Origin: Actinoallomurus spadix
Lineage (GTDB): Bacteria > Actinomycetota > Actinomycetes > Streptosporangiales > Streptosporangiaceae
DNA length: 64,000 bases
Assembly (NCBI RefSeq): GCF_024055725.1
Contig: NZ_JAMXMX010000009.1
Location: forward strand, 124,001-188,000
Reading direction: 5' to 3'
Shown here piece after piece: positions 49,459 to 57,566 of this stretch (positions are counted from its first letter, which is position 1; every line of letters begins with the position of its first letter). Both the position numbers and the translations under genes were made by a program. Below the pieces are notes generated by a model, which worked only from the letters and a program-made list of their open reading frames with translations, did not search any database and was not told the origin of the DNA.

Positions 49459-50070
49459 GTGAGTCAGCGGAGTGAGCGAACCACGGGACCGGCGCCTCTG
49501 GTCGCTCCCCCGGCGAAGGAGGGCGCCTCGGCGCTGCTGCTGCGGGACTTCGTCAACACGTACGACGTCGACTGCGACATCGACGACTTCGGCGCGCCCT
49601 GTGACCTCGGCGACTGGCTGGTCGAGCGCGGGCTGGCGCCGTCCGGCGCCCGCGCGGACGACTCCGACCTGGCGCTGGCGGTGGCCCTCCGCGAAGGTCT
49701 CCGGGCCGCGATGCTCGGCCATCACGAGCCGGGCGCGGCGGGTCCGCCCGCCGACCTGGACCGGATCCTGGCCGCGCTCCCCCTGCGCGTGTCCCTGACC
49801 GGCCCGGCGCTGCTCCCCCTGGTGGGCGGCGTCCGCGGCGGGCTCGCGGCCATCGCGGCGGCGGTCATGCGGAGCGTCGCCGAGGGCGACTGGACCCGGC
49901 TGAAGGTCTGCCGTGAGACGACGTGCCGGTGGGCGTTCCTCGACACCTCGAAGAACCGCTCCCGCAGCTGGTGCTCGATGCGGATGTGCGGCAACCGCAC
50001 GAAGACCCGTGCGTACCGCGCCCGCCGCCGCGCCGCCGCCACCGGCACCGGCACCGGCACCGGCACCTGA
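49459..50070 (+). CDS. CGNR zinc-finger protein (ABATE domain)
   Basis: 203 aa. The N-terminal ABATE (stress-sensing) region includes LLLRDFVNTYDVD and a GDWLVERGL segment. The C-terminal CGNR zinc finger reads VCRETTCRWAFLDTSKNRSR, then WCSMRMCGNRTKTRAYRARR, with four cysteines in C-x4-C and C-x4-C spacing. This family is presumed to bind DNA. The protein ends in a Thr-Gly repeat encoded by a perfect hexanucleotide array. GTG at 49459 has a GGAGG ribosome site. Confidence 0.85.
   Translation: MSQRSERTTGPAPLVAPPAKEGASALLLRDFVNTYDVDCDIDDFGAPCDLGDWLVERGLAPSGARADDSDLALAVALREGLRAAMLGHHEPGAAGPPADLDRILAALPLRVSLTGPALLPLVGGVRGGLAAIAAAVMRSVAEGDWTRLKVCRETTCRWAFLDTSKNRSRSWCSMRMCGNRTKTRAYRARRRAAATGTGTGTGT
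50041..50067 (+). repeat. (ACCGGC)n hexanucleotide repeat in the CGNR gene
   Basis: Four perfect ACCGGC units plus ACC encode TGTGTGTGT at the extreme C-terminus. Length changes would add or remove Thr-Gly pairs without a frameshift. Confidence 0.85.
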
Positions 50071-50176
50071 CGCTTCGCGTACCGCCGGGGGTTCTGGTCG
50101 TCCACCCGACCAGGACCCCCGGCCGGGACCGAGGCTCAGTGGCGCGGGGACGATACGGTCGTCGCGTCGGAGAAGT

Positions 50177-50740
50177 GTGACAGGAGCGGGGGTCGAGGCA
50201 CCGGTGGGCGTGGTGGGGGTGCGTGCGGCATATCCGGGAGACGTGGCCGCCGTCGCGGAGATCCAGGTACGGGCCTGGCGCGAGGGGTACCCCGGCGTCA
50301 TCCCCGAGGCGGCGCTGGCCGAGATGACCGCCCCGGAGGCGGTCGCCCTGTGGCGGGATCGCTGGACGGAGGCCGTGGCCGCGCCGCCGAGCCCGCGGCA
50401 CCGGCTCCTGGTCGCCGTGGACGAGGGCGTGATCACCGGGTTCGCCGCGCACGCCCCGGCCGGGGACCCCGATCAGGACCCGCAGACGACGGGCGAGCTG
50501 CTCACCCTGCTGGTCGACCCGGCTCACGGGCGCGCCGGGCACGGCAGCCGCCTGCTCGCCGCCACCGTCGACCACCTGCGCGAGGACGGCTGCACGACGG
50601 CCGTCGCCTGGGTGTTCGCCGCCGACGACGTCCTCCGGGGCTTCCTGTCCTCGGCGGGCTGGGCGCCGGACGGGGCGCACAGCAAGGTCGACATGGGCGA
50701 GCCGGTCGCGATGGTGCGCCTGCACACCGCCCTCGTCTGA
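50177..50740 (+). CDS. GNAT-family N-acetyltransferase
   Basis: 187 aa. Typical N-terminus VGVVGVRAAYPGDVAAVAEIQVRAWREGYPGV. The acetyl-CoA loop is LLTLLVDPAHGRAGHGSRLL, the R/Q-x-x-G-x-G/A motif in slightly altered form, and FLSSAGWAPDG closes the fold. The acceptor is unknown. GTG at 50177 follows a CGGAGAA ribosome site. A perfect terminator hairpin follows the gene. Confidence 0.87.
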   Translation: MTGAGVEAPVGVVGVRAAYPGDVAAVAEIQVRAWREGYPGVIPEAALAEMTAPEAVALWRDRWTEAVAAPPSPRHRLLVAVDEGVITGFAAHAPAGDPDQDPQTTGELLTLLVDPAHGRAGHGSRLLAATVDHLREDGCTTAVAWVFAADDVLRGFLSSAGWAPDGAHSKVDMGEPVAMVRLHTALV

Positions 50741-50750
50741 GCGGAGCGCC

Positions 50751-50774
50751 GCCGCCCGGCCGGAGCCGGGCGGC
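50751..50774. terminator. Terminator after the GNAT gene
   Basis: GCCGCCCGGC, loop CGGA, GCCGGGCGGC: a perfect 10-bp stem 10 bp past the stop codon. Confidence 0.82.
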
Positions 50775-50882
50775 CACACCCGCAGGCCGGCCCCGCGTCC
50801 AGGCCGACCCCGTGTCGCCGGGTCGGATGTCGCCACGATGAGGCAGGGCACCCGCCGACCGAGGCCGGCTCGCCGCGAAGCC

Positions 50883-51572
50883 CTACTCCGGGCGGTCGAG
50901 GGTCCAGTCGATCTCCGGCTCCCCGGCGTCGGCCAGGGCCTTGTTGACCGCGCTGAAGGGCCGGCTGCCGAGGAAGCCGCGAGGGTTCATCGGGCTGGGG
51001 TGCCCGGCCTCGAACACCACGTGCCGCGCGCCGGTGACCAGGTCGCGCTTCTTGCGGGCGTAGGCGCCCCAGAGCACGAACACGACCCGGTCGCTCTTGG
51101 CGTCCAGGGCCCGGATCACGGCGTCGGTGAACTCCTCCCAGCCCTTGCCCGCGTGGGAGCCCGCCTTTCCGGCGCGCACGGTCAGCACCGAGTTGAGCAG
51201 GAGCACGCCCCGCTCGGCCCACGGCGTGAGGTCCCCGGTCTTCGGGACGGGGACGCCGAGGTCGTCGTGGAGCTCCTTGAACACGTTGCGCAGGGACGGC
51301 GGGATCCGCACGCCCGGCCGCACGCTGAAACTGAGCCCGTGCGCCTGGCCCGCGCCGTGGTAGGGGTCCTGCCCGAGGATGAGCACCCGGGCGTCGTCGG
51401 GCGCGCACAGGCGGAAGGCGCTGAACAGGTCGGACTGCGGCGGGTAGACGGTGCCCGCGGCGTACTCCGCGGCCACGAAGTCGCTCAGCCGCCGGGTGGC
51501 GTCGGGGTCGAGCAGCGGCTCCACGCGCTCACGCCAGGCGTCGGGAAGGAGCTCCAGCAGGTCGAAGGACAT
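50883..51572 (-). CDS. ung: Uracil-DNA glycosylase (family 1)
   Basis: 229 aa. Catalytic motif LILGQDPYHGAGQAHGL (Asp in GQDPYHG) and the minor-groove loop HPSPMNPRGF are both present, as is LLLNSVLTVRAG. It removes uracil from DNA to start base-excision repair. The start MSFDLLELLP is preferred over an ATG three codons earlier. Isolated on this strand. Confidence 0.94.
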   Translation of the reverse strand: MSFDLLELLPDAWRERVEPLLDPDATRRLSDFVAAEYAAGTVYPPQSDLFSAFRLCAPDDARVLILGQDPYHGAGQAHGLSFSVRPGVRIPPSLRNVFKELHDDLGVPVPKTGDLTPWAERGVLLLNSVLTVRAGKAGSHAGKGWEEFTDAVIRALDAKSDRVVFVLWGAYARKKRDLVTGARHVVFEAGHPSPMNPRGFLGSRPFSAVNKALADAGEPEIDWTLDRPE

Positions 51573-51662
51573 GCGCGGCAACCTAACATCGCGCGCGGAC
51601 AGATTCCGCCGCTCCGCTCCTTGCCGTGTTCACGCCATCCGCGGGTGCTCCCGCGGCGCGGG

Positions 51663-52160
51663 TCAGAGGCGTTCGGTGCCGGCGCCGGCCGGGCCGGCCA
51701 GGGCGTCGTCCTCCGACTGGAAGCGCTCCTCGGTGGCGAGGAGGAAGTCGCGGACGATCCGTTCGTCGGCCGGGGGCAGGTGGTCGAGCATCGGCTCCAT
51801 CTCGCGGCCGGCCGCGTCCTGCGCCTGCCGGAGCTGACGGCGTCCGGTCTCGGTGAGCGCGAGGCGGACGAGGCGGCGGTCGGCGACGTCCCGGCGCCGT
51901 TCGATCCAGCCCGAGCGCTCGAGGTGGTCGACCGTGTGGTTGAGTGTCGAGGGGGCCACGCCGCAGCGCCTGGCGAGTTCGCGCTGGGTGAGCGCCGATC
52001 CCCGTTCGAGGGAGGCGAGGACGGCGAGGCCGTGGGGGGTCAGGCCGTAGCCGCCCATGAGCCGTTGCCAGTGCATGGCGACGAGGTGACCGGCGACGGC
52101 CAGCAGGCGGGACAGCGACATGCGTTCGAGGTCGGCCTCAGAGGTTCGCACGCCAGACAT
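51663..52160 (-). CDS. MarR-family transcriptional regulator
   Basis: 165 aa. Winged helix LTQRELARRCGVAPSTLNHTVDHLERSGWIERRRDVADRRLVRLALTETG, flanked by dimerisation helices. The ATG at 52160 gives MSGVRTSEADL, a normal N-terminus. It is divergent from an EmrB/QacA-type efflux pump, the common regulator-pump pairing, so it probably represses that gene. Confidence 0.87.
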   Translation of the reverse strand: MSGVRTSEADLERMSLSRLLAVAGHLVAMHWQRLMGGYGLTPHGLAVLASLERGSALTQRELARRCGVAPSTLNHTVDHLERSGWIERRRDVADRRLVRLALTETGRRQLRQAQDAAGREMEPMLDHLPPADERIVRDFLLATEERFQSEDDALAGPAGAGTERL

Positions 52161-52303
52161 TCTCCGTGCCCAGGGCGTGGAGGGCCAGCGGGAGACCCGA
52201 GCCGTGAGGTCACCGTGAGGGGGCCCGGCGGAGGTCCGGGAGGGCGGGGGTAGGTTTGACGCCGAACGACTCACGATCGAACAGACCGCTCTGGAACCCT
52301 TCC

Positions 52304-53929
52304 ATGACCTTGCGCTCGGCTCCTCCCCTGCCCGCGCCCTCGACCGGCTCGCCCGGACGGCGCCGCTGGCTGGGGATGGTGGTGATCAGCCTCGCGGTCT
52401 CGCTGATCATCGTCGACGCCACGATCGTCAACGTCATGCTGCCCCGGATCGTCGCCGAGCTGCGGTTGACGACGACCGGCGCGGAGTGGGTCACGTCGAT
52501 CTACTCGCTGGTCTTCGCGGCGCTGCTGATCCCGTTCGGGCGGGCGGCCGACGCGTACGGCAGGCGCCGGATGATCCTGCTCGGCACCGGCGTGTTCGTC
52601 GTGGCGAGCGTGCTGGCGGCCCTGTCCGGCGGCGGGTCCGCGCTGGTCGGGGCACGGGCGCTGCAGGGGATCGGCGCGTCGATGATCCTGCCGGGGGCGC
52701 TGTCCACGGTGACGGCCGTCTTCACCGGCCGGGACCGCGCGGTCGCGTTCGGGATCTGGGGGTCGCTCATCGGCGGCATGGCCGCCCTGGGCCCGCTGCT
52801 CGGCGGCTGGCTCGCGACGTCGTACGGCTGGCGCTGGGCGTTCGGCGTGAACCTGCCGCTGGGCGCGCTGATCGTCGCGGGCGCGGCGCTCCTGGTGCCC
52901 GAGACGCGTGATCCGGCGGTGCGCCGCGTGGGCGACCTGCCGGGTACGGTCCTCAGCGCGGGCGGTCTCGCGACGATCGTGTTCGCCCTGATCGAGGGCC
53001 AGCGGTACGGCTGGTGGTCGGCCACCCACGCGTTCTCCGCGGGCCCGTTCCGCTGGCCGGACGCAGGCCTGTCGCCGATTCCGGTGGCGCTGGCCGCCGG
53101 GGTCGTGATGCTGGTCACGCTGGTCGTCGTGGAACGGGCGCGGGCGGCGGCGGGACGGCCGGTCGTCCTCGACCTGTCGCTGTTCCGCATCCCCGACTTC
53201 CGGCGCGGCAACGCGGCGGCCTCGCTGATCAGCGTCGGCGAGCTCGGGCTGATGTTCGTCCTGCCGCTCTTCCTCCAGGACGTGCACGGGAACTCCCCGC
53301 TCCAGGTGAGCGTCGCGATCCTGCCCCTCGCCGTCGGGACGTTCCTGGCCGGCGGGATGTCGGCGCGGCTGTCGCGCCGCCTGGGCGCCGCCCGGATGCT
53401 GCAGGCCGGGATGGCCCTCGAGGCGATCGCCGCCGCGCTGATCGGCCTGACCACGCGCGCCGACACCACCGGGTTCGACCTCGCCCCGTGGATGCTCCTC
53501 TACGGCCTCGGGCTGGGCCTGACCACCGGCCAGCTCGCCCGGATCGTGCTGCGCGACGTCCCGCCCGCCAGCACGGGTCTCGCCTCCGGCACCCAGTCGA
53601 CGGCCCGTCAGGTCGGCTCGGCGCTGGGGATCGCGCTGATCGGCGCGGTGTTCGCCGTGGGGCTGAGTCACGCGATGACCACCCGGCTGCGCGAGGCGGG
53701 CCTGCCGGCCCGTCAGGGCGCGGCGTACGCCGAGCGGCTGCGCGACAGCGCCGGGACGTTCGCCCGCGACCTGCGCCGGGAGGATCCCCGGCTGTCCCGC
53801 GCGGCGAACGAGAGCCTCGCCGCGGCCACCGACCGCGCGGCCTTCGCCACCGCCGCGCTCCTGGCCGTCGGCCTGCTGCTGACCCTCCGGCTGCGGCCCG
53901 GCACGGGTCCGGAAGAATCACCCGCATGA
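52304..53929 (+). CDS. DHA2-family (EmrB/QacA, 14-TM) MFS drug efflux transporter
   Basis: 541 aa with 14 predicted membrane helices. MFS motif A reads GRAADAYGRRRMILLG, motif C-like GIGASMILPGALSTV, and D1 residue in SLIIVDATIVNVMLPRI. It is a proton-driven exporter of lipophilic drugs or metabolites. The ATG at 52304 begins MTLRSAPPLP; earlier in-frame starts are possible. It ends 26 bp before menA. The short gap encodes a nine-codon frame (MIIGFEEGR) ending right before the menA GTG, possibly a chance leader. Confidence 0.9.
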   Translation: MTLRSAPPLPAPSTGSPGRRRWLGMVVISLAVSLIIVDATIVNVMLPRIVAELRLTTTGAEWVTSIYSLVFAALLIPFGRAADAYGRRRMILLGTGVFVVASVLAALSGGGSALVGARALQGIGASMILPGALSTVTAVFTGRDRAVAFGIWGSLIGGMAALGPLLGGWLATSYGWRWAFGVNLPLGALIVAGAALLVPETRDPAVRRVGDLPGTVLSAGGLATIVFALIEGQRYGWWSATHAFSAGPFRWPDAGLSPIPVALAAGVVMLVTLVVVERARAAAGRPVVLDLSLFRIPDFRRGNAAASLISVGELGLMFVLPLFLQDVHGNSPLQVSVAILPLAVGTFLAGGMSARLSRRLGAARMLQAGMALEAIAAALIGLTTRADTTGFDLAPWMLLYGLGLGLTTGQLARIVLRDVPPASTGLASGTQSTARQVGSALGIALIGAVFAVGLSHAMTTRLREAGLPARQGAAYAERLRDSAGTFARDLRREDPRLSRAANESLAAATDRAAFATAALLAVGLLLTLRLRPGTGPEESPA

Positions 53930-53954
53930 TCATCGGCTTCGAGGAAGGGCGATA

Positions 53955-54821
53955 GTGGCGACCCTCTCCCAGTGGGTCGCCGGCTCGCGGCCCCGGACCC
54001 TCCCCAACTCCATCGTCCCCGTCGCCGTCGGCACCGGCGTGGCGATCGGCTACGGCCACTTCGTGTGGTGGCGCGCGCTGCTGGCGCTGGTGGTCGCGCT
54101 GCTGCTGCAGATCGGCGTTAACTACGCCAACGACTACAGCGACGGCATCCGCGGGACCGACGAGGTCCGCGTCGGCCCGATGCGGCTGGTCGGCTCGAAG
54201 GTCGCGCCGCCGAAGCAGGTCCTGGCGGCTGCGCTCGGCTGCTTCCTGCTCGCCGCGGTGGCCGGTCTGGTCCTCGCGGCGGTGACAAGCTGGTGGCTGG
54301 TGCTGATCGGCGCGGTGGCGATCGCGGCCGCCTGGTTCTACACCGGGGGGTCCCGCCCGTACGGCTACCGGGCGCTGGGTGAGCTGTCGGTCTTCGTGTT
54401 CTTCGGCCTCGTCTCGGTGGTCGGCACGGCGTACGTGCAGTTGGAGAGCCTGCCGTGGGCGGCGTGGGTGGCGGCGGTGCCGGTGGGGCTGCTGTCCTGC
54501 TCGATGCTGGTCGTCAACAACCTGCGGGACATTCCCACGGACGCCGCGGCGGTCAAGCGCACGCTCGCGGTCGTGCTCGGCGACGGGCGTACGCGCCTGC
54601 TGTACACCGGGGCCTTCGTGGCGGCCTACCTGTGCGTGGTCGTCGTCGCGGTCTCCCGGCCGTGGGCGATGGTCACGCTGCTGTCCGCGCTGTGGGCGAT
54701 CGCGCCGAGCCTCCGGGTGCTGCGGGGCGCGAAGGGCCCGGCGCTGATCGCGGTGCTGGGTGAGACCGGCCGCCTGCAGATCATCTTCGGCGCGCTCTTC
54801 ACCCTGGGCCTCGCCCTGTAG
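53955..54821 (+). CDS. menA: 1,4-dihydroxy-2-naphthoate polyprenyltransferase
   Basis: 288 aa UbiA-family membrane prenyltransferase of menaquinone synthesis. N-terminal WVAGSRPRTLPNSIVPVAVG, first Asp-rich motif NYANDYSDG, and the SKVAPPKQV segment are characteristic; the second Asp motif is in NNLRDIPTD. It starts at GTG just after the tiny frame that follows the MFS gene. Other men genes are not in the window. Confidence 0.93.
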   Translation: MATLSQWVAGSRPRTLPNSIVPVAVGTGVAIGYGHFVWWRALLALVVALLLQIGVNYANDYSDGIRGTDEVRVGPMRLVGSKVAPPKQVLAAALGCFLLAAVAGLVLAAVTSWWLVLIGAVAIAAAWFYTGGSRPYGYRALGELSVFVFFGLVSVVGTAYVQLESLPWAAWVAAVPVGLLSCSMLVVNNLRDIPTDAAAVKRTLAVVLGDGRTRLLYTGAFVAAYLCVVVVAVSRPWAMVTLLSALWAIAPSLRVLRGAKGPALIAVLGETGRLQIIFGALFTLGLAL

Positions 54822-54860
54822 CGGCTCGGCCTGTGATCCGGATCACACGACCGAACGGAA

Positions 54861-54878
54861 TGATTGAAGTTTCAATCA
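54861..54878. promoter_or_regulatory. Perfect operator-like palindrome before the nitroreductase gene
   Basis: TGATTGAA-GT-TTCAATCA has perfect 8-bp arms and lies 4 bp before a TTGACA (54882-54887) that could be the -35 element. This is the form of MarR/DUF24-type operators. Confidence 0.65.
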
Positions 54879-54935
54879 CCGTTGACATCCTCTGTCGGTG
54901 GAACGCCCACCCGACACGACGAAAGAGGAGTCATC

Positions 54936-55535
54936 GTGAGCGACCCGCTGAGCATCGACCCCACCGCTCAGGACATCCTGTTCCGCGAGGCCCGTACGGC
55001 GAACACCTTCACGGACGAGCCGGTGTCGGACGAGCAGATGCGCGCCATCTACGACCTCGTCAAATGGGCGCCCACGGCGATGAACACCCAGCCGCTGCGC
55101 GTCGTCCTGGTCCGGTCCCCGGAGGCCCGTGAGCGCCTCGTCGCGCACATGGCCGAGGGCAACAAGGCCAAGACCGCCACCGCGCCGCTGGTGGCGGTCC
55201 TCGCCGCCGACGGCGACTTCCACGAGCACCTGCCGACCGTCTTCCCGCACCGCCCCGGGGCCCGGGACGACCTGCACGGCGCGCCTGAGGCCCGCGCCAG
55301 GATGGCCGCCTTCAACGGCGCCATCCAGGTCGGCTACTTCATCATCGGCGTGCGCGCCGCCGGCCTGGCGGCCGGGCCGATGGCCGGCTTCGACGCCGAA
55401 GGGGTCGCCAAAGAGTTCTTCCCCGAGGGCGGCCACCAGGTCCTCGCGGTCGTCAACATCGGCAAGCCCGGCCCGGACGCCTGGTTCCCGCGCAACCCGC
55501 GCCTGGAGTACGACCAGGTGGTCACCACCGTCTGA
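54936..55535 (+). CDS. Nitroreductase-family protein (RutE/HadB-like)
   Basis: 199 aa flavoprotein. FMN-binding and fold motifs: REARTANTFTDEPVSDEQMRAIYDLVKWAPTAMNTQP at the N-terminus, GYFIIGVRAAGLAAGPMAGFD in the middle. It matches the malonic-semialdehyde reductase (RutE) subgroup, although no rut genes are nearby, so a general NAD(P)H:quinone or nitro reductase role is equally possible. GTG at 54936 has a GAAAGAGGAG ribosome site. The perfect palindrome upstream predicts tight regulation. Confidence 0.87.
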   Translation: MSDPLSIDPTAQDILFREARTANTFTDEPVSDEQMRAIYDLVKWAPTAMNTQPLRVVLVRSPEARERLVAHMAEGNKAKTATAPLVAVLAADGDFHEHLPTVFPHRPGARDDLHGAPEARARMAAFNGAIQVGYFIIGVRAAGLAAGPMAGFDAEGVAKEFFPEGGHQVLAVVNIGKPGPDAWFPRNPRLEYDQVVTTV

Positions 55536-55630
55536 CGCCGCGATCACGAGGCCGGACGAGCCTTTCCCCTCGCATCCGATATCGGAAATCGCCTCAGTCG
55601 GTGGCATCCACGAGGGTTACACTGATCGGC

Positions 55631-56017
55631 GTGACGGCGTTCCGGATCAGTGAGGTCGCGTCCCTGCTCGGCGTCAGCGCCGACACGGTGCGCCGGTGGA
55701 TCGACTCGGAGAGACTGCCGGCCCGGCGTGACGAGCAGGGCCACCGGATCGTCTCGGGAGCGGACCTGGCGGCCTTCGTCCGCTCCCCCGCCGACCGGGG
55801 CGGCACGGCGTCGTCCTCGGCGCGCAACCGGCTGCGCGGCATCGTCACCGAGGTCGTACGCGACGGCGTCATGGCACAGGTCGAGATCCAGGCCGGGCCG
55901 TTCCGCGTCGTCTCCCTCATGAGCCGGGAGGCGGCCGACGAGCTCGGCCTGGAGCCCGGCGTGGTCGCCGTGGGGGTCATCAAGTCCACCAACGTCGTCG
56001 TGGAGCTGCCCCAGTGA
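55631..56017 (+). CDS. HTH-TOBE (molybdopterin-binding-like) regulator of the mod operon
   Basis: 128 aa. An N-terminal MerR/excisionase-type helix-turn-helix (FRISEVASLLGVSADTVRRWID, RLPARRDEQGHRIV) is followed by a single TOBE/Mop domain (ARNRLRGIVTEVVRDGVMAQ, then SREAADELGLEPGVVAVGVIKSTNVVVELP) that binds molybdate. This fusion is the usual actinobacterial substitute for ModE and is expected to sense molybdate. GTG at 55631 gives VTAFRISEV. The stop overlaps the modA GTG (GTGA). Confidence 0.88.
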   Translation: MTAFRISEVASLLGVSADTVRRWIDSERLPARRDEQGHRIVSGADLAAFVRSPADRGGTASSSARNRLRGIVTEVVRDGVMAQVEIQAGPFRVVSLMSREAADELGLEPGVVAVGVIKSTNVVVELPQ

Positions 56018-56793
56018 GAAGCCGCCGCACCGGGCTCCGGACCGCCTCGATCACCGCCCTCACGGCCGCGCTCGCGGCCGGCTGCGGCGACGTGAAGGAG
56101 GGACCCGGCGCGAAGGCCGCCACGCGGACGGTCGTGGTCTTCGCCGCGGCCTCCCTCACCGAGTCGTTCACCGCCCTGGGCAGGACGTTCGAGTCGGGTC
56201 ATCCGGGCGCCCGGGTGAAGTTCAACTTCGGCGGCAGCTCGGCCCTCGCCCAGCAGATCGACCAGGGCGCCCCCGCGGACGTGTTCGCCGCGGCCAGCCC
56301 CGCGACGATGAAGCAGGTCACCGACGCGGGCCGGGCGTCGACGCCGCGCGTGTTCGCCCGCAACCGCCTGGAGATCGCGGTCCCGAAGAGCGCCTCCGCC
56401 ACGGTCACATCGCTCAACGACCTGACGAACCCGAAGGTGAAGGTCGTGCTCTGCGCCCCGCAGGTGCCCTGCGGCGCGGCGGCGCTCAAGGCCCTCAAGT
56501 CCGCCGGGCTCACCGTGCGGCCGGTCTCTCAGGAGCAGGACGTCAAGGCCGCCCTCACGAAGGTCCGGCTGAACGAGGCGGACGCCGCCCTCGTCTACCG
56601 CACGGACGTCAAGGCCGCCGCCGGGCAGGTCCGGGGCGTCGACTTCCCCGAGGCGGCCCAGGCGGTCAACGACTACCCGATCGCCGCGCTCACCAAGGCG
56701 CCGCAGCCCGGCCTCGCCGGGGACTTCGTCCGGTCGGTGCTCTCCCCCCAGGGCCGGGCGACGCTGCGGCAGGCGGGATTCGAGCAGCCGTGA
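56014..56793 (+). CDS. modA: Molybdate ABC transporter substrate-binding protein
   Basis: 259 aa lipoprotein: lipobox LAAGCGD, then VVVFAAASLTESFTALG, FNFGGSSALAQQIDQGAPADVFAAAS and a C-terminal YPIAALTKAP. The SSALA and AAASL segments carry the oxyanion-binding Ser residues. It captures molybdate outside the membrane for ModBC. GTG overlaps the preceding stop, and its own stop overlaps the modB GTG, so translation is coupled. Confidence 0.93.
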   Translation: MRSRRTGLRTASITALTAALAAGCGDVKEGPGAKAATRTVVVFAAASLTESFTALGRTFESGHPGARVKFNFGGSSALAQQIDQGAPADVFAAASPATMKQVTDAGRASTPRVFARNRLEIAVPKSASATVTSLNDLTNPKVKVVLCAPQVPCGAAALKALKSAGLTVRPVSQEQDVKAALTKVRLNEADAALVYRTDVKAAAGQVRGVDFPEAAQAVNDYPIAALTKAPQPGLAGDFVRSVLSPQGRATLRQAGFEQP

Positions 56794-57566
56794 ACCGGCG
56801 GGCGCCCTGGATGCTGGTCCTGCCCGCACTCATCGGGCTCGCCTTCCTCGTCCTCCCGCTCCTCGGCCTGCTGGTGCGCGCGCCGTGGTCCACGCTCGGC
56901 ACGCGCCTGGCCCGGCCCGAGATCCTCGACGCGCTCCGGCTGTCACTGCTCAGCGCGACGCTCGCGACCCTGCTGTGCCTGCTCGTCGGAGTCCCGCTGG
57001 CCTGGGTGCTCGCGCGGGTCGACTTCCCCGGCCGGCGGCTGGTGCGCGCCCTCGTCACCGTGCCCCTCGTCCTCCCCCCGGTGGTCGGCGGCGTGGCGCT
57101 GCTCCTGGCGCTGGGCCGCAACGGCCTGGTGGGACGCTGGCTGGACCGCTGGTTCGGCCTGACGCTGCCCTTCACGACCGCGGGCGTGGTGCTGGCGGAG
57201 GCGTTCGTCGCCCTGCCGTTCCTCGTGATCAGCGTCGAGGGCGCGGTACGCGCCGCCGACCTGCGCTACGAGGACGCCGCCGCCACGCTCGGCGCCTCGC
57301 GGTGGACGACGTTCCGGCGCGTCACGCTGCCCTTGATCGCGCCCGGGGTCGGTGCCGGGGCGGTGCTGTGCTGGGCGCGGGCGCTCGGGGAGTTCGGCGC
57401 CACCATCACGTTCGCCGGCAACTTCCCCGGCCGTACCCAGACCATGCCCCTGGCCGTCTACCTCGCGCTGGAGAACGACCCGCAGGCCGCCATCGTGCTC
57501 AGCCTCGTCCTGCTGGCCGTCTCGGTCGTCGTGCTCGCCGGGCTACGGGGGCGATGGGTGTTGTGA
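56790..57566 (+). CDS. modB: Molybdate ABC transporter permease
   Basis: 258 aa with five to six membrane helices. The EAA loop RYEDAAATLGASRWTTFRRVTLPLIAPG and the C-terminal ALGEFGATITFAGNFPGRTQTMPLAVY are diagnostic of ModB. GTG start in a GTGA overlap with modA. Confidence 0.94.
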   Translation: MNRRAPWMLVLPALIGLAFLVLPLLGLLVRAPWSTLGTRLARPEILDALRLSLLSATLATLLCLLVGVPLAWVLARVDFPGRRLVRALVTVPLVLPPVVGGVALLLALGRNGLVGRWLDRWFGLTLPFTTAGVVLAEAFVALPFLVISVEGAVRAADLRYEDAAATLGASRWTTFRRVTLPLIAPGVGAGAVLCWARALGEFGATITFAGNFPGRTQTMPLAVYLALENDPQAAIVLSLVLLAVSVVVLAGLRGRWVL

